Source: Clostridia bacterium (GTDB taxonomy: Bacteria; Bacillota; Clostridia; Christensenellales; CAG-1252). From it: 15,588 nt of DNA. The number at the start of each line of letters is the position of its first letter. The stretch's first letter is position 1. Shown here in pieces: positions 6,230 through 12,384 of this stretch. Both the position numbers and the translations under genes were made by a program. The notes under the pieces are model-generated. The model worked only from the letters and a program-made list of their open reading frames with translations. It did not search any database and was not told the origin of the DNA. The stretch lies in contig SACC01000010.1 in assembly GCA_009928745.1 (NCBI GenBank), positions 1 through 15,588 on the forward strand, read 5' to 3'.

Positions 6230-7294
6230 TTATCTGCCCTCCTTAATAACCTTAACAATATCTTCTGCGCTCATTACATTGCCGCCGCCCCTGCCAAAAT
6301 AGCTAACAGGCTTTTTGCCGTCAACTGACAGTCTGACATCCTCTATCATCTGACCGGCTATAGAAAGCTCGACGCACAAGATATTTTTTAGCTCCGCTCT
6401 TGCGACGTGTTTTGCGTACACTTGCGTCGGGAACGGATAGAGCGTGATAGGTCTTATTAAACCTGCCTTAATACCTTCTTTCCTGAGCATTTGCACACTG
6501 CTTTTCGCGATGCGTCCGACTGTGCCGTAAGCGGTTATTATAATCTCCGCATCATCGCACAAGTATTCCTCGCACATCACTTCATTTTTGCTCATATCAA
6601 TATAAACATTATTGAGCTTTATATTCATGGCTTCAAGAATGTCAGGCTCAATGTAGAGTGAATTGATAATCTTTCTGTCAGCTCCGATATGCGAACCGTC
6701 CGCCGCCCATTCTTTGCGGGGCAGCTTACTGATATCTTTCATCTCGGGTAGGCTTACTGGCTCCATAATCTGACCTAGCATGCCGTCACCTAGTATCATT
6801 ACCGGTAATCTGTACTGCTCCGCCTTGTCAAAAGCGCTATACGCCAGCTCAACCGCCTCTTGTACGGTGCTCGGACCGTAAACAAGCATACGGTAATCTC
6901 CGTGTCCGCCACCCTTAACCGACTGAAAATAATCGCCCTGCGAGGGTTGTATACCTCCGAGTCCCGGACCGCATCTAACCATATTGACGATAACGCAAGG
7001 CAACTCTGCGCCTGCGATATAAGATATACCTTCCTGCTTAAGGCTGATGCCCGGACTGCTTGAGCTGGTCATTGCCCGCGCGCCGACACCTGCTGCGCCG
7101 TATACCATATTGATTGCCGATACTTCGCTCTCCGCTTGTATAAATACGCCGCCTACCTCTGGTAATCTTGCCGACATATACTCGGGTATCTCATTTTGCG
7201 GAGTTATAGGATATCCAAAGAAGAATCTGCATCCGCCGCGTATCGCCGCTTCTGCAATAGCCTCATTGCCTTTCATTAATTCTCTTTCACTCAT
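6230..7294 (-). CDS. vorB: 2-oxoacid:ferredoxin oxidoreductase, alpha subunit (VorB-like)
   Basis: The 354-residue protein matches the alpha subunit of the 2-oxoisovalerate/2-oxoglutarate ferredoxin oxidoreductases. It begins 'LMKGNEAIAEAAIRGGC' and has 'FFGYPITPQNEIPEYM' (about residues 25-40), then 'ESEVSAINMVYGAAGVGARAMTSSSSPGISLKQEG'. This part forms the pyrimidine-binding half of the active site together with the beta subunit. The wording of these motifs is that of the family usually named VorB (3-methyl-2-oxobutanoate dehydrogenase), but KorA is very close, so the substrate remains inferred. The start ATG overlaps the ferredoxin stop (ATGA, 7294-7291), with GAGGTGG as ribosome binding site in the ferredoxin's last codons. 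No truncation is seen. Confidence 0.9.
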   Translation of the reverse strand: MSERELMKGNEAIAEAAIRGGCRFFFGYPITPQNEIPEYMSARLPEVGGVFIQAESEVSAINMVYGAAGVGARAMTSSSSPGISLKQEGISYIAGAELPCVIVNMVRCGPGLGGIQPSQGDYFQSVKGGGHGDYRMLVYGPSTVQEAVELAYSAFDKAEQYRLPVMILGDGMLGQIMEPVSLPEMKDISKLPRKEWAADGSHIGADRKIINSLYIEPDILEAMNIKLNNVYIDMSKNEVMCEEYLCDDAEIIITAYGTVGRIAKSSVQMLRKEGIKAGLIRPITLYPFPTQVYAKHVARAELKNILCVELSIAGQMIEDVRLSVDGKKPVSYFGRGGGNVMSAEDIVKVIKEGR

Positions 7295-7497
7295 TTTTCC
7301 ACCTCAATCACGCAATCCGGACATATTATCGCGCACGCGGCGCAGCCGATACAAGCATCGGGATCTTGATTAGATACTGGAAAATATCCTTTTGCGTTGG
7401 TATAATCTTCCTTGATTGCAAGAATCTTTTTCGGGCAAGCCCATACGCATAAGCCGCAACCCTTGCAAGCGGCTTCGTTAATAATTGTCTTTGCCAT
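7291..7497 (-). CDS. 2[4Fe-4S] ferredoxin subunit of the 2-oxoacid oxidoreductase
   Basis: The 68-residue protein has two CxxCxxCxxxC clusters, at Cys11/14/17/21 and Cys49/52/55/59, the first ending in Cys-Pro and the second in Cys-Pro-Asp. This is the delta subunit that carries electrons from the thiamine centre to external ferredoxin, and it is usually the first gene of Vor/Kor operons, as here. The start at 7497 has AAGGAG at 7508-7503. If translation of tex continues through its UGA, tex would end only 12 bases upstream. It overlaps the alpha gene by four bases. I see no promoter between the tex tail and this gene, so transcription from the tex promoter is likely. Confidence 0.93.
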   Translation of the reverse strand: MAKTIINEAACKGCGLCVWACPKKILAIKEDYTNAKGYFPVSNQDPDACIGCAACAIICPDCVIEVEK

Positions 7498-7509
7498 AGC
7501 ACACTCCTT

Positions 7510-7638
7510 TTAATGCTTTCCGAACCGTTGTTTGAGTTTTTCGAGCGCTACATCGTAGCTATCTTCCTGCTGCTTAACAACCGGTTCTTTAATCGTTTGT
7601 TCTTTTACTGTTTGCCTTTGTGGTTTCTGACTCTTTTG
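7510..7638 (-). other. In-frame 42-codon extension of tex beyond its UGA
   Basis: Directly after the tex UGA (7641-7639) the same frame stays open for 42 codons to TAA at 7512-7510. The translation starts 'QKSQKPQRQTVKEQ' and ends 'DVALEKLKQRFGKH': a charged linker followed by an amphipathic helix, much like natural C-terminal tails of S1-domain proteins. It contains no ATG, GTG or TTG codon in frame, so it cannot be a separate gene. It could be reached by readthrough, or be the remnant of a recently lost tail. Confidence 0.6.
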
Positions 7639-9789
7639 TCAGCCAACGTCATCTCCGCGCATCGTTAGGGAAATCTTTTTCTTCTCTTTGTCAACGGAAA
7701 TTACTCTGACTGTAACTATATCTCCAACTTTGAGTACCTCGGAAGGGTGTTTTATATACTTATCTGTAATCTGCGATATATGAACAAGTCCGTCCTGATG
7801 AACGCCAATATCAACGAAAGCGCCGAAGTCTATAACATTTCTTACCGTGCCGACTATCTCCATACCCTCTTTCAAATCGCCAATATCCAGCAAATCTTTG
7901 CGCAATATCGGCGCGGGCAGGCTGTCTCTGACGTCACGACCGGGCTTCATTAGCTCAACTATAATATCGTTAAGCGTGGGCGTACCTACGCCGCAAGCCG
8001 TTGCCACTTTGGCAATGCCTGCCTCGTGAACTTTGTTCATAAGGTCGCCCAACTCACCATCTGCAAGCTGTTTTGCGCTGTATCCAAAATAGGAAAGTAA
8101 TTTGCCGACTGCCGCATAGGATTCGGGATGTACTCCCGTATTATCAAGGATGTTTTCACCCTTGCTTATACGCAAAAATCCGGCGCATTGTTCGTACGCT
8201 TTCGCGCCTAGCTTGGGTACTTTCATCAAATCGCTTCTCTTTTTGAACGGTGTTGCCGCTCTGTATTCCACTATACTTTTGGCGATGCTTTTATTAAGCC
8301 CCGCGACATAAGTCAACAGGCTATACGATGCGGTATTCAATTCTACGCCTACCTTGTTTACGCAGTCTTCAACCACGCCTTCCAATACTTCAGTAAGACG
8401 CTTTTGCGGCATATCGTGCTGATACTGACCGACGCCGATGGATTTTACATCTATTTTTATAAGCTCAGCAAGTGGGTCTTGCAGCCGTCTGGCGATAGAC
8501 ACCGCGCTTCTTAAAGATACGTCAAACTGCGGGAATTCTTCTGCGCCCAGCTTACTCGCCGAATATACCGACGCGCCTGCCTCATTGACAACAATATAAG
8601 ATACGGGGTGCTTGCACTTCTTGATAAGTCCGGCGGCAAAAATCTCTGTCTCTTTTGAGGCGGTGCCGTTACCGATAGATATAACCTCAACGCCGAACTT
8701 GTCGATCGCTTTCATCAGCCTGTCCTCGGCGTCCTCCACTGCGCTTTGCGGCGGAGTAGGATACACCACTCCCGTTGCCAGCACATCGCCGTTAGCGTTG
8801 ACTACAGCAACCTTACAGCCCGTACGGTATGCAGGATCTAGCGCAAGCACTACTTTGCCTCTCAACGGAGGCTGCAACAGCAGCGGACGCAGATTAACTT
8901 CGAACATTTTGATTGCTTGTTCGTCGGCTTTTTCGGTAAGCATTGTGCGTATTTCGCGCTCAAGCGAAGGGAAAATAAGACGTTTGTAACTGTCGTCAAT
9001 CGCTTCCTTTATATAATCCGAACTTATGCCGCTGCCTTTAACATATTTTTTATTAATTGAATTAATGGCGAACTCGGCGTCAACGACAACTGCAACCTTT
9101 AATACGCCCTCACTCTCGCCTCTGTTGATTGCAAGAATTCTATGCGAGGGGATAGTTGCTACGCTTTCGCTGTAATCCGCATACATCTCGAATACTTTGG
9201 TTTCCTCTTTCTTAGCAAGCTGAGATTTTATCTCACTTTTTGCCGACATATATTCTCTTAATGTCTTTCGCATTGCCGCATCGTCTGAGATGATCTCGGC
9301 AATAATATCTTTCGCGCCATTCACCGCATCTTCAACATTGTTGACCCCAAGTTCAGCATTGATGAAAGTTGCGGCTTTTTTGAGTATTTCGGGTGTGTTT
9401 TCCGCGAGTATTAGTTCTGCAAGCGGCTGCAAGCCTTTTTCGATAGCGACACTTGCTCTCGTCTTGCGTTTCTGCTTGTATGGACGGTAAATGTCCTCAA
9501 CCTCGGCAAGGGTAAGCGCAGACTCCAGCGCAAGGCGTATCTCGTCTGTGAATTTGCCTTGTTCGGTAATCGAGGAAACAACCTCTTCCTTACGCTTAAC
9601 CAACCCCAACAAATACTCATACCTGTCGGCGATCTCTCTTAATACCTGATCATCGCAGGAACCGGTCATCTCTTTGCGGTATCTTGCGATAAAAGGTATA
9701 GTATTGCCTTCATTGATAAGCGCAATAATATTAACCGCGTGCGGTTCTCTTATATTAAATTCATTTGCTAAAAGTTTTGAATATTCCAT
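7639..9789 (-). CDS. tex: Tex family RNA-binding transcription accessory protein
   Basis: The 716-residue protein is a full-length Tex homologue. In order it shows the helical N-terminal region with 'NTIPFIARYRKEMTG' (about 29-43) and 'DIYRPYKQKRKTRA' (99-112), the YqgF/RNase H-like domain with 'VVLALDPAYRTGCKVAVV' (313-330), the 'SIGVGQYQHDM' element (450-460), helix-hairpin-helix repeats (about 495-545) and a C-terminal S1 domain (about 641-711, 'GTVRNVIDFGAFVDIGVHQDGLVHIS'). Tex binds nucleic acid and the transcription machinery; its exact role is still debated. The start at 9789 is preceded by TTGGAG. It has its own promoter (9810-9838). Its UGA stop is followed by an in-frame tail (7510-7638), so the native product may be 758 residues. 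TGG is used for Trp and TGA is a stop elsewhere in the window, so no recoding is evident. Confidence 0.95.
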   Translation of the reverse strand: MEYSKLLANEFNIREPHAVNIIALINEGNTIPFIARYRKEMTGSCDDQVLREIADRYEYLLGLVKRKEEVVSSITEQGKFTDEIRLALESALTLAEVEDIYRPYKQKRKTRASVAIEKGLQPLAELILAENTPEILKKAATFINAELGVNNVEDAVNGAKDIIAEIISDDAAMRKTLREYMSAKSEIKSQLAKKEETKVFEMYADYSESVATIPSHRILAINRGESEGVLKVAVVVDAEFAINSINKKYVKGSGISSDYIKEAIDDSYKRLIFPSLEREIRTMLTEKADEQAIKMFEVNLRPLLLQPPLRGKVVLALDPAYRTGCKVAVVNANGDVLATGVVYPTPPQSAVEDAEDRLMKAIDKFGVEVISIGNGTASKETEIFAAGLIKKCKHPVSYIVVNEAGASVYSASKLGAEEFPQFDVSLRSAVSIARRLQDPLAELIKIDVKSIGVGQYQHDMPQKRLTEVLEGVVEDCVNKVGVELNTASYSLLTYVAGLNKSIAKSIVEYRAATPFKKRSDLMKVPKLGAKAYEQCAGFLRISKGENILDNTGVHPESYAAVGKLLSYFGYSAKQLADGELGDLMNKVHEAGIAKVATACGVGTPTLNDIIVELMKPGRDVRDSLPAPILRKDLLDIGDLKEGMEIVGTVRNVIDFGAFVDIGVHQDGLVHISQITDKYIKHPSEVLKVGDIVTVRVISVDKEKKKISLTMRGDDVG

Positions 9790-9809
9790 AGTTCTCCAAA
9801 TACCTATAT

Positions 9810-9838
9810 AATATACATTATATAACAGTATAAGTCAA
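9810..9838 (-). promoter_or_regulatory. Promoter of tex
   Basis: On the minus strand TTGACT (9838-9833) and TATATT (9815-9810) are separated by exactly 17 bases, and the predicted start lies about 15 bases before the tex ATG. The rest of the gap to 9912 holds no clear hairpin or gene. Confidence 0.75.
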
Positions 9839-9912
9839 TCAATTTTGCAAGTACAATGGACAAGCGCCTAATAAAATAGACGGACTAAACGGAATATTAT
9901 TAACCATCTAAT

Positions 9913-11175
9913 TTAATTACCTTTAAAAGTATACTCCATGATAACATCTATTAGCCATTGATTAGGTGTAAAGTGCTCTGAAGTGCTAAGTCTTGACCAT
10001 TTTTCGGCAATTACCTCTTCGCTATCGGACGCTGTTACCGAATTATTCAAAGTTCGGTTTTCACCGCAGTATAAGCCCCAGGAGCTGTCAGCGCCCATTA
10101 CTTTATAAGTCCATAAAGCCCAGCTCCAACCTTTTTCGTTAAAAAGACTAAGCGCATATTCCCAGGAGGCTTGATTGTCAAAAAATGTAAATTCTCCAAT
10201 AAATAATGGCACATTATAATTACATATTTCATTCAGCAAAATCTTTGTCATCAAAAAATTCTGTTGCGCAACTAAGCTATTACTGTTATTCCATTGATAA
10301 AAATGTAATTCGTAGCAAACATTAGTCCAACCGAACAAGACAGGATCAGGCAAACTATTAATCTCCCAAACACCCTCCATTATTATCATATGATTGCTGT
10401 CAATAAGCCGTATTGAGTTATATAACCTGTCATAGTATGCCCAATGCGGAGTATTCTTGGTCATCAGCGCGCCGGGAGTTCCCTCTGGCTCGTTAAGCAA
10501 ATCGTAGCCAGCTACCCACTTATTATCCTTGTAATGCTCAGCAACCCTCACCCACAGCTCTTCAGTAAGCGCCATATTGATTTCGTTGCCGTACAAGTCG
10601 CCGCCCGTTCTCGTATCGCCCGAATGATGTTTTCCGTTCTGCGAGCCGTGCGCGCCGTGAAGATCAAGGATAACATATATGCCCCTTTCTGCGCAATTTT
10701 CCACAAAATAATCAAGACGCTCAAAGGGATTATCTCGATATGTATAGTCAAGCTCTTGCAGGTCACGCCAGCCGAACGGAAGTCTAATCATATTAATCCC
10801 AATCGCCAAGCAATTATCAAAATCCTCTTCGCCCCACCAGTTTTCTCTGTACTGGTTGAATAATTCTTGACTTTTTTCTAGTCCGTACAGCTCGGTAAAG
10901 GCATCTTCGTATTCATATTGTCCTCTTTCCTCGTGAAGATTACCATTAAGCGAGGTCGGGCACATCCAGTCCTCGGTAAGCAGCCAGCCTCCTGCATTAA
11001 CCCCCGTCAAAATGATTCTTTCTCCGTTATTCGCGGCGGTAAAAAGCTCTTTGTTAATCGCCGTTATATATCCTCGCGGTTCTTTACTTACCGTATCATT
11101 GTCCTTACACGAGAAAAATGTCATAGAGCATAGTATAATTATTAATGTGGTTATAAGAGATAATATTTTCTTCAT
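9913..11175 (-). CDS. GH5 family glycoside hydrolase, probable lipoprotein
   Basis: The 420-residue protein starts with a lysine-led hydrophobic signal ending 'FFSC' (Cys23), a weak lipobox, so it is probably exported and lipid anchored. The mature part has the GH5 (clan A) pattern: 'LTGVNAGGWLLTE' (56-68), 'INMIRLPFGW', 'VILDLHGAHGSQNG' (His173), acid/base Glu229 in 'LLNEPEG', 'HFYQW' (His291) and nucleophile Glu328 in 'LFIGEFTFF', then a Trp-rich strand 'SWALWTYK'. The 'GGWLLTE' start recalls beta-glucanase/exo-glucosidase branches, but the exact substrate is open. The start at 11175 has GAGGAAG upstream; a longer reading to 11262 would run into the tRNA and lacks a signal at its N-terminus. 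It stands alone, divergent from the tRNA gene. Confidence 0.88.
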   Translation of the reverse strand: MKKILSLITTLIIILCSMTFFSCKDNDTVSKEPRGYITAINKELFTAANNGERIILTGVNAGGWLLTEDWMCPTSLNGNLHEERGQYEYEDAFTELYGLEKSQELFNQYRENWWGEEDFDNCLAIGINMIRLPFGWRDLQELDYTYRDNPFERLDYFVENCAERGIYVILDLHGAHGSQNGKHHSGDTRTGGDLYGNEINMALTEELWVRVAEHYKDNKWVAGYDLLNEPEGTPGALMTKNTPHWAYYDRLYNSIRLIDSNHMIIMEGVWEINSLPDPVLFGWTNVCYELHFYQWNNSNSLVAQQNFLMTKILLNEICNYNVPLFIGEFTFFDNQASWEYALSLFNEKGWSWALWTYKVMGADSSWGLYCGENRTLNNSVTASDSEEVIAEKWSRLSTSEHFTPNQWLIDVIMEYTFKGN

Positions 11176-11194
11176 AACTTCTTCCTCGTTTATA

Positions 11195-11223
11195 TTGACA
11201 GACAAATAATCGTTGTTTATAAT
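11195..11223 (+). promoter_or_regulatory. Consensus sigma-70 promoter of tRNA-Gly
   Basis: TTGACA (11195-11200) and TATAAT (11218-11223) are perfect consensus boxes with a 17-base spacer. Transcription should start near 11230, about 18 bases before the tRNA. The region also lies upstream of the divergent GH5 gene, for which I see no equally strong promoter. Confidence 0.9.
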
Positions 11224-11247
11224 ATTGATATATTGATATATTGATAT
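11224..11247 (+). repeat. Three perfect 8-bp tandem repeats (ATTGATAT) filling the tRNA 5' leader
   Basis: The units 11224-11231, 11232-11239 and 11240-11247 are identical. The array begins at the base after the -10 box and ends exactly at the first base of the mature tRNA. Confidence 0.9.
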
Positions 11248-11322
11248 GCGGAGGTCGCTCAATGGTAGAGCGTCGGCTTCCCAAGCCGATACCCGCGGGT
11301 CCGATTCCCGTCCTCCGCTCCA
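11248..11322 (+). tRNA. tRNA-Gly, anticodon CCC, CCA encoded
   Basis: A full cloverleaf can be drawn: acceptor GCGGAGG/CCTCCGC, D arm GCTC/GAGC with GG in the loop, anticodon stem TCGGC/GCCGA with loop TTCCCAA, five-base variable region, T stem GCGGG/CCCGT, discriminator T and encoded CCA. Anticodon CCC reads GGG. The T loop is TCCGATT: position 55, nearly always T (pseudouridine), is C here. See findings. Confidence 0.93.
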
Positions 11323-11326
11323 ACTT

Positions 11327-11357
11327 GCTCAACAAGTAATTGTTGAGCTACTTTTTT
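11327..11357 (+). terminator. Terminator of tRNA-Gly
   Basis: GCTCAACAA (11327-11335) and TTGTTGAGC (11340-11348) form a perfect 9-bp stem with a GTAA loop, followed by TACTTTTTT. It starts five bases after the tRNA CCA. Confidence 0.9.
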
Positions 11358-11522
11358 ATACGGTAACGGAATGTTTTGTTTTACTTCATCTTAGCTTTTG
11401 TTTCGTTTTGCTATTGTTTTTATTATTGACATTGTTTTCTTTACAATTTAACTTGATATTTTTGTTTTTTTATAATTTTGTTTATATTATACTATTGTTT
11501 GTATTATATCATATATTAATTA
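11358..11522 (+). other. Strongly T-rich intergenic tract
   Basis: The plus strand here is dominated by runs of T broken by single G, C or A, with several TTTTGTTT and ATTGTTT words. The translated reading in one frame is only a hydrophobic artefact of T-rich codons. No gene, RNA or convincing promoter is seen in it until the boxes at 11523. Confidence 0.5.
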
Positions 11523-11551
11523 TTGCAATCATATTTTTTTAATGCTAGAAT
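11523..11551 (+). promoter_or_regulatory. Promoter of the unknown membrane protein gene
   Basis: TTGCAA (11523-11528) and TAGAAT (11546-11551) are spaced by 17 bases, and AAAGGAG (11562-11568) and ATG (11574) follow closely, giving a very short untranslated leader. Confidence 0.65.
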
Positions 11552-11573
11552 ATAAAAGTACAAAGGAGAATTT

Positions 11574-12161
11574 ATGAAAGAATTTTTTAAACGTCTTAAG
11601 GCTTTTTCCAAGAATGAATTAGTTTGCGCGGTTGCTATGCTTGTTGCGCTTATGTACGGAATGTTTTATCTTGATATAAAAAATCCCCTTCAGTTCTCGC
11701 TAAGCGAAATCGGAAGATATAATTACCCCCTATTCCTTGTCTGGAGTATTACCTCGGGTCTTGCAATCTTTCTCAATGTCAACAGACTTTACGACCGAAT
11801 CGGTTTTAAATCAAAACAAGGGAATTGGCTGTTATATTCGGGAATGTTTTTCCTCGTACTGACCTTCTGCAATATGAGCAAGGATCCAATAATATTCTAT
11901 TGGATACATGTCGCTACTGCAATACTCTTCGCCGTTCTTTCTTTCGGGTCAATTGCGCTCGGTCTGATACATATGTTCAACAAGAATATCCGTTACAAAA
12001 TATTGACTATTATCTTCTTCAGTCTAGTATTCATTGATATAATACTTCTAGCAATATTTAAGCAAATGGCGCTATATGAGTTCATACCTTTAATGTTAGG
12101 CTATGTTGTAATGTTTTTTACTAACTTTACCGAATCGTTCAAAGTAAACTTGCCGAATTAA
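11574..12161 (+). CDS. Uncharacterized multi-pass membrane protein
   Basis: I do not recognise this 195-residue protein. It has a basic start (MKEFFKRLKAF) and about six hydrophobic helices, near residues 15-33, 52-68, 85-100, 106-132, 140-158 and 165-182. Short loops such as 'NVNRLYDRIGFKSKQGN' and 'MFNKNIRYK' are positively charged, placing them in the cytoplasm by the positive-inside rule. The spacing of helices loosely recalls small bacterial membrane families such as DUF998, but no diagnostic motif is visible. The start at 11574 has AAAGGAG six to twelve bases upstream. It is a single gene with its own promoter and a strong downstream hairpin, set between two T-rich tracts, which may indicate separate acquisition. 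Confidence 0.8.
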   Translation: MKEFFKRLKAFSKNELVCAVAMLVALMYGMFYLDIKNPLQFSLSEIGRYNYPLFLVWSITSGLAIFLNVNRLYDRIGFKSKQGNWLLYSGMFFLVLTFCNMSKDPIIFYWIHVATAILFAVLSFGSIALGLIHMFNKNIRYKILTIIFFSLVFIDIILLAIFKQMALYEFIPLMLGYVVMFFTNFTESFKVNLPN

Positions 12162-12207
12162 TATAGTTATCTATATATTCAATACAGTTAATTCTAACCT
12201 GATTATC

Positions 12208-12255
12208 ATAATATAGAACGCCCCGATTTTTTATAATCGGGGCGTTCTATATTAT
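12208..12255. terminator. 21-bp perfect hairpin between convergent genes
   Basis: Arms 12208-12228 and 12235-12255 pair perfectly around a 6-base loop (TTTTAT), with CGCCCCG/CGGGGCG at the core. It lies downstream of the membrane protein gene and of the convergent M28 gene. No long U-tract follows directly on either strand, though the stem itself ends AT-rich on both sides. Termination in one or both directions is the likeliest role. Confidence 0.75.
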
Positions 12256-12310
12256 ATGGTTCTTACTTTGCTGTTTTTTTATTGTGCTTTTTATATTATG
12301 CTGTTGCTTA

Positions 12311-12366
12311 TTTTACCGTTTCTTTTTTACCGTTTCTTTTTTATCATTTCTTTTTTATCGTTCTTA
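12311..12366. repeat. 14-bp tandem repeat, four units
   Basis: Units at 12311-12324 and 12325-12338 are identical (TTTTACCGTTTCTT). Units at 12339-12352 and 12353-12366 are diverged copies. Imperfect copies of an ATGCTGTT-containing segment flank the array on both sides (near 12298 and 12368). The array ends about 18 bases after the M28 stop codon. Nothing else is seen in 12256-12384. Confidence 0.8.
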
Positions 12367-12384
12367 TAATGCTGTTACTTTAAT

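Noticed and set aside
7639..7641. Selenocysteine or a changed genetic code at the tex UGA
   Set aside because: Trp is encoded by TGG throughout, UGA ends other genes here (LysM, ferredoxin), and no hairpin of SECIS type is visible at the expected distance downstream.
10444..10863. Plus-strand reading frame inside the GH5 gene
   Set aside because: Shadow of the GH5 gene, which has all its catalytic residues in the minus frame.
11176..11262. Longer start for the GH5 gene
   Set aside because: It would run through the tRNA promoter and into the tRNA; the ATG at 11175 has a ribosome binding site and begins a proper signal sequence.
11303..11322. tRNA 3' end as an integration (att) site
   Set aside because: No integrase gene and no second copy of the tRNA 3' end are present in the window.
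11246..11542. Plus-strand reading frame across the tRNA and T-rich tract
   Set aside because: It translates the tRNA and its terminator, and its hydrophobic end is only a product of T-rich codons.
12311..12366. Short CRISPR-like array
   Set aside because: The 14-bp units are directly adjacent without spacers, and no cas gene is present.
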